From Desulfallas sp. Bu1-1 (GTDB lineage: Bacteria; Bacillota; Desulfotomaculia; Desulfotomaculales; Desulfallaceae): 64,000 nt of DNA. Positions 48,996 to 57,427 of this stretch are shown piece after piece. The notes under the pieces were generated by a model that saw only the letters and a list, made by a program, of their open reading frames with translations, searched no databases and was not told where the DNA came from. A program made the position numbers and the translations under genes. Where the stretch lies: the NCBI RefSeq assembly GCF_015594625.1, contig NZ_JADNRQ010000009.1:48289-112288 (forward strand), in the 5' to 3' direction. Positions within the stretch are counted from its first letter, which is position 1. The number at the start of each line of letters is the position of its first letter.

Positions 48996-49433
48996 TTAAT
49001 CTTCTACATAAACGAGCGCTTCATTGGGACAATGGCTGACGCAGTACCTGGAGTCCAATCCTGCGCAAAGATCGCACTTGATAATCTGCCGGCTCTCGTC
49101 ATTGATGAATATATTGCCGTAGGGGCAGGTCAGCACGCAGCTGTAGCAGCCTACACATTTATCGCGGTCGTGTTCCACGGCGCCGGTTTCCGGGTTTTTG
49201 GTTAAAGCTCCGCTGATGCACGCCGCAACGCAATCCGGTTCTTCGCAGTGCCTGCATTGCAGGGCAAATGTTACGGGCAGGTTTTCTTCCACCCGGATCC
49301 TGGGCAGCGGTTTTGACTTTTCGTAATTAAAAGCTTTGATAATATTCTTCGTCTTGGAGTGGGCAACCGCACACCATATTTCGCAAAGGTGGCATCCCAT
49401 GCACACTTCGGGCTTGGCCAGAATTTTTCCCAT
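48996..49433 (-). CDS. Polyferredoxin (HycB/DmsB-like 4Fe-4S protein)
   Basis: 145 residues with four cysteine clusters: CMGCHLCEIWC, CRHCEEPDCVAAC, CVGCYSCVLTC and CDLCAGLDSRYCVSHC, consistent with up to four [4Fe-4S] clusters. First gene of the glutamate synthase operon, after two tandem ANTAR-type leaders. Likely the electron link between the FAD protein and GltB2. Confidence 0.92.
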   Translation of the reverse strand: MGKILAKPEVCMGCHLCEIWCAVAHSKTKNIIKAFNYEKSKPLPRIRVEENLPVTFALQCRHCEEPDCVAACISGALTKNPETGAVEHDRDKCVGCYSCVLTCPYGNIFINDESRQIIKCDLCAGLDSRYCVSHCPNEALVYVED

Positions 49434-49496
49434 AGTACTCCTTCCTTTCTACTACCTTAAATTACAGATGTTCTTTAAAATTCTAAATGCAAATAT

Positions 49497-49581
49497 AAAA
49501 AGCCCACAGGACATGCTTAATCACTGTGCGTTAAACATGCCTTGTGGGCCACATTGCCCGTGAAAGCTCGTCATTGAGCTT
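49497..49581 (-). promoter_or_regulatory. ANTAR-type leader / terminator, proximal to the glutamate synthase operon
   Basis: Minus strand: P1 AAGCTC-AATGAC-GAGCTT (49581-49564), P2 GGGC-AATGTG-GCCC (49559-49546). Both loops have A1 and G4. The terminator begins in P2 (GCCCACAAGGCATG) and ends CATGTCCTGTGGGCTTTTT. Confidence 0.85.
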
Positions 49582-49650
49582 AATGTTAATTTATCGGACG
49601 CTAACCAAACCCGCCGTTGGGTGGTTTAATTTTATCATTAGGACAAAAAT

Positions 49651-49732
49651 AAAAGCGTCCTACAAGATCTGCTTTTCAGCAGGTCTTTGTAGGACGCCAT
49701 TGCCCTGAATATTATTTACACTAATAAGTATA
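49651..49732 (-). promoter_or_regulatory. ANTAR-type leader / terminator, distal to the glutamate synthase operon
   Basis: Minus strand: P2 AGGGC-AATGGC-GTCCT (49706-49691) with A1 and G4, overlapping a strong terminator (GCGTCC ... GGACGC, 49655-49696, tail TTTTATTTTT). A TATAC-TTATTA-GTGTA stem (49732-49717) is in the P1 position but has a non-matching loop. It stands in tandem with the proximal leader. Confidence 0.72.
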
Positions 49733-49791
49733 TAAATTTACGCTAAATAATCAATATACTTTGGCAAGAAATATTGTATACAATTAATGTT

Positions 49792-50640
49792 TTATTTATA
49801 TTCTTCAGCCAGATCGAGGATACGGGCCAGGGTTTTTTCGCGCCTGGCGTTTATCGCGTCAAAGTCCATGTACGGGGCATAATATTTTTCCATTTTATCG
49901 TGTTCAGCCTTGGCTTGCTTGATAAATAAGATGGCCTGTTCCATGCACTGGCGGTACATTTTACGGGCCGTAGTTCTTTCCGCCAGGTACTTTTCACTAA
50001 TGATGGGGTTGACGCATTCTATCGTGTCAATGATCACATCGCCGTTACGGGGGCGGAAATCGTGCGGCTCCACCGAGTTGACGATGGCGGTGTCCAATCC
50101 CGGAATCACCAGGTGGTCAATCAGTTCCGGCTCCAGGGAGCAGTGATAAACCTCGACATCAAACCCCCTCATCATGGCGACTTCCATCAGGCGGTACACC
50201 AAAGTATTTTTACCGGTGCCGTCATCTCCTTCAATAATATACCTTTTGCCGATATTGTCAACGATGGTGCCCAGGTGGCTGACCGGGCCGTCCGGCGTGA
50301 TGGCGGTGGCAAACAGGTGGCGCGCTCTGGGGTTATCTTTCTGGCGCTCTTTACCCTCGAATATTTCATGCACCAGTTCCAGCACTTTCCGGTCGAATCT
50401 GCCCACGTTAAAAGCGCCCGTGCCGGCATAATAAAACTTGACCTCGTTCAAAAATATTTTGGCTGCCGCCAGGTAAGCGTAGGCCCGGTTAAAAAGTCTG
50501 CCAACCTCCTTGTTGCAAGCTAATATTTCTTTTTTGTTGGATCTTAGACCCTGCACGTTCCAGTGATCGCCCAAATGAATAATTTCATCGACGGCACCCG
50601 GGTTTTTCGGGTCCACCACATGGGGCGTTGTTACTACTGT
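49792..50640 (-). pseudogene. 3' part of a PRK06851-like P-loop ATPase gene, cut by the mobile element
   Basis: About 280 residues remain. TPHVVDPKNPGAVDEIIHLGD fits the middle of PRK06851-type proteins, which have a P-loop before this point and a second one after it. Here only the second is present (EGDDGTGKNTL, with Asn where Ser/Thr is usual). Upstream, similarity stops at the recombinase gene and no ribosome site or proper start is visible. The missing 5' half should lie beyond the other end of the element. Confidence 0.75.
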
Positions 50641-52219
50641 CAAACCCTACCGCAGCACGCATATTTGCTGCTTTTTCAGGTTTTTTCACAGGTGGTATTT
50701 GTACCTTGATCGCCAGCGAGTTGTCATAAACTATAACTTTTTTAATTAACAACCGAATAATATACTGCCGCCCTTCAAAATCCAGGTTGTCAATATTCCT
50801 GGCGTATTCCTTTAAGGCGGTCTTAATGTTGGCTATTTCCTGATTGGATATTTTATGTTTTAATATTTCTTCTTCTATTTCGTTCATCCTTTTTTTGAGC
50901 CTTGATTCGCGGTCGTTAATTTCTTTGAGGATGGAATCCGCCAGGTCTTCCGGAATGTTTCCCTTTTGGTATAACCTTAAAATTCTAACTCTTTCGTTTA
51001 CGACTTCTTCTATTTGCTTTTTTATACCAGCCTGCTCCTGCTGGGCGTCTTTAAGCTTATTTTCGTCATCCCGGGACTTTAAATCCTCCGCGAGCAGTTC
51101 GGGATTCAAAAGCCATTGTTTAACCTTGTTCCAGATTGTCTCCTCAAGTTTGTCAGCCGGGACATTTCTGGAGTTGCACTTATCGACTCCAGGGATACCG
51201 GGACTTTTGGCGGTGCAAACATAATACCTGTAAGTCCTTCTGTTTCTTTTACCGTTGCTTACAAGGTTGCCGTGCAGTGTGCAGCTGCAAAAACCACACC
51301 TGAGCAACCCGCTAAGCAGATATTGAGCAACAGTTTTGCCGGGTTTTTTCCTGCGTATTTCCTCGAACCGCTGCTGTGCTTCTTCCCATACATGCTGGGG
51401 TATGATTTCGGGTACTGAAGTTTTGCACCACTCCTCCCGCGGGCGGGGTTTTCTTGATATTCTTTCTTCCGGTGGTTTGTAGCGGTTGTTTTTTACTCCT
51501 TCAGCATTAATAGTGCGGAGGTACAGTGTTCCCGTATAAGTCGGGTTTCTAAGTATGCGCCGGACTGTTACACGGTGCCAGATTTCGCCCCGGGGAGGTT
51601 TTATCTGAAGGTCGTTGAGGCGGTTGGCTATTTCCTGGGGGCCGGTATATTTGCCGGGCTCCAAAAACCAGTTGTATATCATCTGCACAACGCGTGCTTC
51701 TTCCTTATCAACAAGCATTTTCTTTAACAGTTTGTCATACTTGTATCCGTAAGTTCCGGGAAAGTGGGTAAGCAACCCGCTTTTTGCTTTTTCTATTTTA
51801 ACAGAGTTTGTTCGCTCTCTGATTTTGGCTTTTTCATATTCGGCTATGGCCCCTCGCATCTGCGCGAACAGTTTTCCGTCAGGAGTATTTTTCCATTCAA
51901 AATTGATGAATTCTATATTGACGTTAGCCTTTTCGATTTCATCTGTTAAAACCAGCTGTAACGTCAAACTTCTTGCTAACCGGTCAGGGTCAAGGCATAT
52001 GAAGTAATCAACGCCTCCCTGGCGGATGAGCTTCCTTGCTTCTGTCAAACCGGGCCTGTTTAGAATGTCCCCTGAAATGCCCTCATCTCTAAAAACGATA
52101 TACTTTGTGCAGCCAAGTTGAAATGCCTTTTCCATACATAATTTTTCCTGTGCTTCAAGGCTGTATCCGTGCTTAACCTGGTCTTCCGTGGATACTCTGA
52201 TATATATTATAGCAAACAA
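50585..52219 (-). CDS. Large serine recombinase (integrase of the element)
   Basis: About 544 residues. Resolvase catalytic domain with nucleophile serine in YIRVSTEDQ and LDPDRLARS; a recombinase domain (YGYKYDKLLKK, NPTYTGTLYLRT), a zinc ribbon (CGFCSCTLHG ... KCNSRNV) and a long coiled coil at about 380-480. TTG 52219 has GGGAG 8 bases upstream; the GTG at 52228 is on top of it. Integrates and excises the element. Its last 15 or so codons lie in the interrupted ATPase sequence, in a different frame. Confidence 0.93.
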   Translation of the reverse strand: MFAIIYIRVSTEDQVKHGYSLEAQEKLCMEKAFQLGCTKYIVFRDEGISGDILNRPGLTEARKLIRQGGVDYFICLDPDRLARSLTLQLVLTDEIEKANVNIEFINFEWKNTPDGKLFAQMRGAIAEYEKAKIRERTNSVKIEKAKSGLLTHFPGTYGYKYDKLLKKMLVDKEEARVVQMIYNWFLEPGKYTGPQEIANRLNDLQIKPPRGEIWHRVTVRRILRNPTYTGTLYLRTINAEGVKNNRYKPPEERISRKPRPREEWCKTSVPEIIPQHVWEEAQQRFEEIRRKKPGKTVAQYLLSGLLRCGFCSCTLHGNLVSNGKRNRRTYRYYVCTAKSPGIPGVDKCNSRNVPADKLEETIWNKVKQWLLNPELLAEDLKSRDDENKLKDAQQEQAGIKKQIEEVVNERVRILRLYQKGNIPEDLADSILKEINDRESRLKKRMNEIEEEILKHKISNQEIANIKTALKEYARNIDNLDFEGRQYIIRLLIKKVIVYDNSLAIKVQIPPVKKPEKAANMRAAVGFDSSNNAPCGGPEKPGCRR

Positions 52220-52241
52220 ATTGGACACTCCCGAATGAAAA

Positions 52242-52403
52242 CTAATTTTGTACTACGTTTCTACATTCAGGGACTTTCTCCCTTTTTAATGAGCACATTC
52301 TTAAATAACGGTATGCTTCTTTTATCACTTTCTTCTGTTGTTCAGGAGTGCCTGTATGTTCGACGATTATTTTCCAGTCATTATCATTCTTTTTTTGCGC
52401 CAT
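52242..52403 (-). CDS. 53-residue protein upstream of the recombinase
   Basis: MAQKKNDNDWKIIVEH start, then a helix-like TPEQQKKVIKEAYRYL and a short basic end. GGGAGG is well placed before ATG 52403, and the gene ends 22 bases before the recombinase start. Small basic proteins in this position are common next to large serine recombinases; a recombination directionality factor is one possibility. No family recognised. Confidence 0.65.
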   Translation of the reverse strand: MAQKKNDNDWKIIVEHTGTPEQQKKVIKEAYRYLRMCSLKREKVPECRNVVQN

Positions 52404-52471
52404 TTAAACACCTCCCTGAAAAAAGATATGTGTCGAAGCATGTCCAAAGAAGTTGTCCAAATAAGCTGATA

Positions 52472-52500
52472 AAATAAAAAAATGCCCTTTTCCGGGCATC
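52472..52500 (-). terminator. Terminator after RecD2-like helicase
   Basis: ATGCCC (52482-52487) and GGGCAT (52494-52499) make a stem followed on the minus strand by seven T. Confidence 0.75.
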
Positions 52501-52502
52501 CA

Positions 52503-54599
52503 TCAAAGAAGGTTTTTCAGTTTGGTATACCTCATTACTGGCGTATTGTTCCTGATGGCTATGGCCAACGCTTTCCTGGTCCCGACCAGGATTACTTTTT
52601 CCCTGGCTCTGGTGATTGCCGTGTATAACAGGTTCCTGGCCAGCATTATATAGTGTGAGGACGTGAGCGGAATGATCACCGCTTTAAATTCCGACCCCTG
52701 GCTCTTGTGAATCGTTATGCAGTAGGCCAGTTCAAGGTTGTTCAGCTGGCCGTAGCCGTATTTAACCAAATCGCCGTTAAATTGCACAAACATACTGGAG
52801 CCCTCGATTTTTTTGACAACCCCTATATCGCCGTTAAATACCCCCATTTCATAGTCGTTTTTGGTCTGGATTACTTTATCTCCAACCCTGAATATCCTGT
52901 CGGAATATTTTATTGCCTGGCCTTTGGGGTTGATGGCTTCCTGAATGGTCTTGTTTAGTTCCTGAGTCCCAAGGGGACCCTTTTTTAGCGGCGACAATAC
53001 CTGGATGTCGGCAACGTCATATTCAAGTTTACTGATACAGTGAAGGATACACTTGATAATATCCCCCGGTTCTTCTCTCTCGAAAAAGAAGAAATCGGTT
53101 TTTGATGTGTCGATCATCAACTGCTGTCCCTTGTTGATTCGGTGGGCGTTGGCAATGATCTGCGACTTGGCCGCCTGCCTGAATACTTTGTTTAAAGTGA
53201 CGCGGGGAATATTGTTACAACTCAGAATGTCCCTTAGTATGTTTCCCGGCCCGACCGAGGGGAGCTGATCAATATCCCCCACCAGGAGGACCCTCGTTCC
53301 GGTTTTTATTGCCTCAAAGAGGTTTTTGGCCAAAATCAGGTCCGCCATGGACATTTCATCAGCTACTAGAAGATCGCATGACAGGGGATTATGTTTGTTA
53401 AACGATGGACGGCCCTCACGGTTTACTTCCAGGAGTTTATGAAGGGTCGTGGCTTCTTTTCCGCTCACCTCGGTTATCCTGCGGGCGGCCCTGCCGGTGG
53501 GCGCGGCGAGCTTTATAATATGGCCGGGATTTATCGTTTTATATACTGTGATAATGGCCTTGATGGTGGCCGTTTTCCCTACGCCGGGGCCGCCGGTCAG
53601 GACGGACAGGCCGTGGTTTAAAGCCATAACGACTGCCTGCTTCTGGTCGTCAGTCAGCTTTATTTTTTCCTTTGCCTCGTAGCACTGAATAACCGGAGCC
53701 GGGTTAATATCTGATATTTTTCTATTGAGCCTTTTTATGTTTTGGGCCAAACTCTTTTCGTAATGAACCACCCATTTCAACGATACCCGGTGTTCCTGTA
53801 CGATTACGCTGTCCATCTCATTTACCGATTCTGTTATATCCTGTTCGGATACGCAGGCGTCGTCTTTATTTAACAGTTCCATACATTTCCTGATGAGTTC
53901 GCCCAGGGGCAAGTAAGTGTGGCCGTTGTCCCATAATGCTTCATTTAAAACAAATAAAATACCCGCCTTGATCCTGTAAGGCGAGTTTTTATCAATGCCG
54001 ATCTTCCTGGCGATTTCGTCTGCCTTGATAAATCCGATTTGTTCCACGTTAGTTAAGCAGTACGGATTTGCCTGAATGTATTCCAGGGCGGAGCGCCCAA
54101 ATTTTTTATATATGCGGAAAGCTGTTTTTTGGGTTATTTCCCAACCTACCAGTTTTGCAACTACTCTTAGTGCATCATAAGTCTGGGCAACCATCTGGGC
54201 AACTTCTGCAGCTTTTTTGGGACTAAGGCCCTTGACTTCCTTAAGTGGCTCAGGGTTTTCCAGGATAATTTCCAAAGCGTTTACCCCTAGCTTATCAACA
54301 ATTCTTTCAGCCATAACGGGGCCTACTCCTTTTATAAGTCCACAAGATAATGCTTCGATTACGTTTTCCCTGCTTGTGGGAACGATCTTTTCCCAGGCTT
54401 TGACCCTGAACTGCTTTTTATAAACCGGGTGTGTTTCCCAGGTTCCCCGGATAAAAATTTTATCACCCTTATTAATATTGTAAACTTCACCGAGTGCCGT
54501 GAAACTTCCATTGGCCGACCGGAACCTGAATATAGAGAACCTTTCTTTTCTGTAAATGAATTCAGTCAGGACACCGGTATATTCTTGTGCCTCAGACAT
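52503..54599 (-). CDS. RecD2-like SF1 DNA helicase
   Basis: About 698 residues. N-terminal OB-like region (YTGVLTEFIYRKERFSIFRF), helix-hairpin-helix segments (GLIKGVGPVMAERIVDKLG), then helicase domains with Walker A TGGPGVGKTATIKA, Walker B LLVADEMSMAD, LVGDIDQLPSVGPG and, near the end, TIHKSQGSEF and YTAITRAREK. RecD2 unwinds DNA 5'-3'. On this element it may serve replication or transfer. Confidence 0.93.
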   Translation of the reverse strand: MSEAQEYTGVLTEFIYRKERFSIFRFRSANGSFTALGEVYNINKGDKIFIRGTWETHPVYKKQFRVKAWEKIVPTSRENVIEALSCGLIKGVGPVMAERIVDKLGVNALEIILENPEPLKEVKGLSPKKAAEVAQMVAQTYDALRVVAKLVGWEITQKTAFRIYKKFGRSALEYIQANPYCLTNVEQIGFIKADEIARKIGIDKNSPYRIKAGILFVLNEALWDNGHTYLPLGELIRKCMELLNKDDACVSEQDITESVNEMDSVIVQEHRVSLKWVVHYEKSLAQNIKRLNRKISDINPAPVIQCYEAKEKIKLTDDQKQAVVMALNHGLSVLTGGPGVGKTATIKAIITVYKTINPGHIIKLAAPTGRAARRITEVSGKEATTLHKLLEVNREGRPSFNKHNPLSCDLLVADEMSMADLILAKNLFEAIKTGTRVLLVGDIDQLPSVGPGNILRDILSCNNIPRVTLNKVFRQAAKSQIIANAHRINKGQQLMIDTSKTDFFFFEREEPGDIIKCILHCISKLEYDVADIQVLSPLKKGPLGTQELNKTIQEAINPKGQAIKYSDRIFRVGDKVIQTKNDYEMGVFNGDIGVVKKIEGSSMFVQFNGDLVKYGYGQLNNLELAYCITIHKSQGSEFKAVIIPLTSSHYIMLARNLLYTAITRAREKVILVGTRKALAIAIRNNTPVMRYTKLKNLL

Positions 54600-54897
54600 C
54601 AACTCCCCCCTTTAGCAGTATATTTAGGGCGGCAGCCAAGGTTGCGGCATCTACAAGGTTTTCGAGCCCGATATACTGCTGAATATCTTCGGCATGCCAA
54701 TTTTGGGCATTTAAACATCCGCATCTGTTATAATTAAGCTCGGCTACCAGCCATTCTCCGCCGCCTATATCATGCGATGGTCTAATTGCCAACCGCAGTT
54801 CAGTGCTTCGACCGGAGACAATGTAGTTATTCCTTCCGAGAGATTTGATTGTGACAGGCCAGGTTTTTCCTCTAAGTTTAGCTGTTGTTTTGAACAT
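54592..54897 (-). CDS. Hypothetical protein, 101 residues
   Basis: Begins FKTTAKLRGKTWPVTIKSLG; GRNNYIVSGRS suggests a small beta-rich domain, and GGGEWLVAELN with two cysteines (RCGCLNA) follows. Overlaps the RecD2 start by 8 bases, so translation is coupled. No family recognised. Confidence 0.7.
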   Translation of the reverse strand: MFKTTAKLRGKTWPVTIKSLGRNNYIVSGRSTELRLAIRPSHDIGGGEWLVAELNYNRCGCLNAQNWHAEDIQQYIGLENLVDAATLAAALNILLKGGVDV

Positions 54898-54915
54898 TTT
54901 TAGGAATCCCCCTTT

Positions 54916-55569
54916 TTAGAAGGCCAAAGCCATCCTTTTAAGGCTTTTGATGTAAGCGAGGCTTTTAATATCGTATAGGCCATTGTTGTTTTCTTTGATT
55001 TTCTGCTTAAAATCCTTGTACAGAGCGGGCTCGCTAACTATTTTAACTAATGTGAAAACGGCATCCAGCGCGTCAATTGGCATATATTCGTTCGCTAGAG
55101 AGTTCCAACCAAAATAAGTTATTGATTGTGCGCCCCAGTGATGTAATTTAATAATGTGTGGGGCAACATCACTTTCAAAGCTGTCAAACATGCCGTAAAC
55201 ATAAACGTTATTGGGCTCCGTATTTGGAAGCATAAACTTAAACGGGTCTTCCGCAAACTGGCTGAGTTGAGACGTAGTTAAAAAGGCGTCGGCTACAAGA
55301 TAATTTTGGAAGGTATCCATGTCCAGGTCATTATATTGGACCCAGGCGATGGTTGCGTTATCTTTTTGTACGAACTTGATTCTGCCTTTATGATTAATTT
55401 TTTTCAGTTCTATCGACGCTTTTAAAAAATCAAGGAATATTTGTTCGTCCAGGTCGGTTCCTTTCTTAATAGTTTTTCCCAATTTCTTCTTATATTTGTA
55501 ATAACGGCTTTTTGCGATATGTAAATCCCTGTCCGTATTGGGGCAAAAACCACAGTTTGCCAAAGGCAT
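54916..55569 (-). CDS. Hypothetical protein, 217 residues
   Basis: A short N-terminal CGFCPNT pair, a basic segment (KSRYYKYKKKLGKTIKKG), then a mixed alpha/beta region. AGGAGG precedes the ATG. I see no catalytic motif and do not recognise the family. Same transcription direction as the helicase genes. Confidence 0.7.
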   Translation of the reverse strand: MPLANCGFCPNTDRDLHIAKSRYYKYKKKLGKTIKKGTDLDEQIFLDFLKASIELKKINHKGRIKFVQKDNATIAWVQYNDLDMDTFQNYLVADAFLTTSQLSQFAEDPFKFMLPNTEPNNVYVYGMFDSFESDVAPHIIKLHHWGAQSITYFGWNSLANEYMPIDALDAVFTLVKIVSEPALYKDFKQKIKENNNGLYDIKSLAYIKSLKRMALAF

Positions 55570-55581
55570 ACCAATAACCTC

Positions 55582-56043
55582 CTATCTAAAAAACAATTTA
55601 ACAGTTAAAAACATTAATCCCAGGCACAGGCCGGGGAAAACCACGAATCGCTCTAATAATCCGCCGGTTTTAACCAGCGGCAATTTAATATCTTTTGACA
55701 GCACCGGCCACAGGAGCGGGACACCCGATGGGGTTAACATGTCCCCCAAAATATGAGCCAGGTATCCAACGCCTGCCACAATACCCAGGGAAGGCCCGCC
55801 GAAAATCGTTACTGCCAGTGTTATAAATGCGGCTGCGGAAATGGAGTGTAGAGGTCCCCTGTGTCCCAGAGTTATTTTGATCAGGCTCGGGATGATGGGG
55901 ATTTTACTGCCGATATAGCTATTTGGATGGTCAATATCGGGCAGCAATGCGGCAACCCCGGCAACCAACAGTGAATTAACATCAGCCCCTGTTATTAAGT
56001 AACCTGCAGTAAGCCCGGTTATTAAATGAGTGCGCCATTCCAA
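55582..56043 (-). CDS. YdjM-like (DUF457) membrane-bound metal-dependent hydrolase
   Basis: 153 residues with about four membrane segments. ALLPDIDHPNSYIGSK, GHRGPLHSIS and YLAHILGDMLTPSG carry the conserved Asp/His residues of the YdjM/LexA-regulated hydrolase family. Starts at TTG. Frequently found on phages and mobile elements; its substrate is unknown. Confidence 0.85.
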   Translation of the reverse strand: MEWRTHLITGLTAGYLITGADVNSLLVAGVAALLPDIDHPNSYIGSKIPIIPSLIKITLGHRGPLHSISAAAFITLAVTIFGGPSLGIVAGVGYLAHILGDMLTPSGVPLLWPVLSKDIKLPLVKTGGLLERFVVFPGLCLGLMFLTVKLFFR

Positions 56044-56060
56044 TTATAACCACCCCCTCA

Positions 56061-56088
56061 AAAAAATAACCCCGTTACATTCCGGGGC
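56061..56088 (-). terminator. Terminator after HNH gene
   Basis: CCCCG and CGGGG (56070-56087) pair; the minus strand continues TTATTTTTTT. Confidence 0.65.
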
Positions 56089-56102
56089 CGGGAAGGATTG
56101 TT

Positions 56103-56834
56103 TTAGCTTACTTTGGCTATTTCTTCCATGAAAAATTTTTGGAGTTCACCATAAAGCCAATCTGAAGCTTCGCTTTCTTCTTCCAATATTTCATTGACCA
56201 TCCTCAGTGCTTTTTCCGCTTTAGACATACTGGAGTCCCTTTTGGCTTTTTCCGTAATGCACCCGGACTTTTTAATTTCATCGCTCATTTGCCTAGTACT
56301 CCATCCATTATCAGCCGCCAGGTTTATCCAATATACAGGGTCTGGAGTTTTACTTGCCAACCGGTGATGGTAGAAACTTAATTCGAGTACGCGCGTACTC
56401 TCGTCGGGGAAAGCGGTAAATGTCCTTATCATTTCCCTGATCATTGCAGGGGACAAGCCAACTTCGGAAGAAATGCTTTTAATATTCATTTTCAAGCCAG
56501 TATACAAGATGACCAGGGCGGCGGCCTGTTCCCATTTACTTGCTTCTTCCTGCTCTTTATAATTGGCAAATATTTGTACTAATTCCTCGACACCCGGTAA
56601 ATCCTTTGTTATAATGTTTTCGATTGATAGTTCACCGGAATGAACTTTGGTGTGGCAAGCGGGGCATAATGTAACCAAATTTTCTGCTACATCATCGCCG
56701 CCGGAACCCTTGGTTTTAATGTGATGGACATGCCAGCCTTCTTCATTGTAGGCCCCACAGTTTTGGCAAAATTTTTTTCTAGCTGCTTTAATGGCAGCAG
56801 GATTAACGATTCTCTTTCTTTTTGGTAATTCCAT
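56103..56834 (-). CDS. HNH endonuclease-domain protein
   Basis: 243 residues. CQNCGAYNEEGWHVHHIKTKGSGGDD and NLVTLCPACHTKVHSG are a complete HNH motif with two zinc-binding Cys pairs, at residues 20-70. The C-terminal two thirds is helical with a possible helix-turn-helix (ISSEVGLSPAMIREMIR), so it may be a sequence-specific nuclease or a regulator. AAAGGAGG precedes the ATG. Confidence 0.85.
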   Translation of the reverse strand: MELPKRKRIVNPAAIKAARKKFCQNCGAYNEEGWHVHHIKTKGSGGDDVAENLVTLCPACHTKVHSGELSIENIITKDLPGVEELVQIFANYKEQEEASKWEQAAALVILYTGLKMNIKSISSEVGLSPAMIREMIRTFTAFPDESTRVLELSFYHHRLASKTPDPVYWINLAADNGWSTRQMSDEIKKSGCITEKAKRDSSMSKAEKALRMVNEILEEESEASDWLYGELQKFFMEEIAKVS

Positions 56835-56933
56835 TTTATACCTCCTTTAAATAATAAAGCTGCCCAGAATAAGGCAGCATCTGCGTATAAACATTTAGGA
56901 ACATTTTTTTAACTTTTTAAAGGCATTAAAAAA

Positions 56934-56996
56934 TAACCCATTTCTGACTGGCAGAATGAGATTATCTATAAATAATTATAGTAACCTAATGGGTTA
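56934..56996. promoter_or_regulatory. Inverted repeat in the divergent HNH/repressor region
   Basis: TAACCCATT (56934-56942) and AATGGGTTA (56988-56996) are exact inverse copies 45 bases apart, in the A/T-rich region between the divergent HNH and repressor genes. Likely operators of the repressor encoded next door. Confidence 0.55.
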
Positions 56997-57031
56997 ATGT
57001 CAAATATTTTTTGAATCTGGAGGGAATTATT

Positions 57032-57427
57032 ATGAAAGATATTTTTCCGCAAAGATTAACAAAATTAATAAAATCCAAAAATGTCAAGGTAGCCGATATG
57101 TCAGACAATTTAGGCATATCAAAAAAATCTATTTATAATTTCATGAAGGGGGCCATATATCCATCTGCTGAAACATTATCAAAGATTGCCGATTATTTGG
57201 GGGTTTCCATAGATTACCTTGTGGGCAGGGTGAATGTCCCAACTGATATTATATTAATGGAAGAAAAAGATGAGATTAAAAAAGAAATATTTTTTATCAG
57301 GGAAGCTTACCATAAGATGGACGAGGCGGAGCGGAGAATCATACATAATGTAATTGAAAATATTATCAAGGAAAAAGAAAGAAAAACCACCGAGGAACGG
57401 TCAGGGGACGGGAATGAGGCCGACTGA
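57032..57427 (+). CDS. Cro/C1-type (XRE) repressor
   Basis: About 131 residues. N-terminal helix-turn-helix (RLTKLIKSKNVKVADMSDNLGISKKSIYNFM in part; LSKIADYLGVSIDYLVG) and a charged helical C-terminus. ATG 57032 has GGAGGG upstream; the longer frame starts before it. Divergent from the minus-strand genes, it probably keeps them silent. Confidence 0.92.
   Translation: MKDIFPQRLTKLIKSKNVKVADMSDNLGISKKSIYNFMKGAIYPSAETLSKIADYLGVSIDYLVGRVNVPTDIILMEEKDEIKKEIFFIREAYHKMDEAERRIIHNVIENIIKEKERKTTEERSGDGNEAD

Noticed and set aside
54916..55569. JAB-type deubiquitinase to complete the ubiquitin-like system
   Set aside because: The 217-residue protein has no H-x-H...S...D (JAMM) motif, and no other gene in the element shows one; the peptidase is absent or outside the window.
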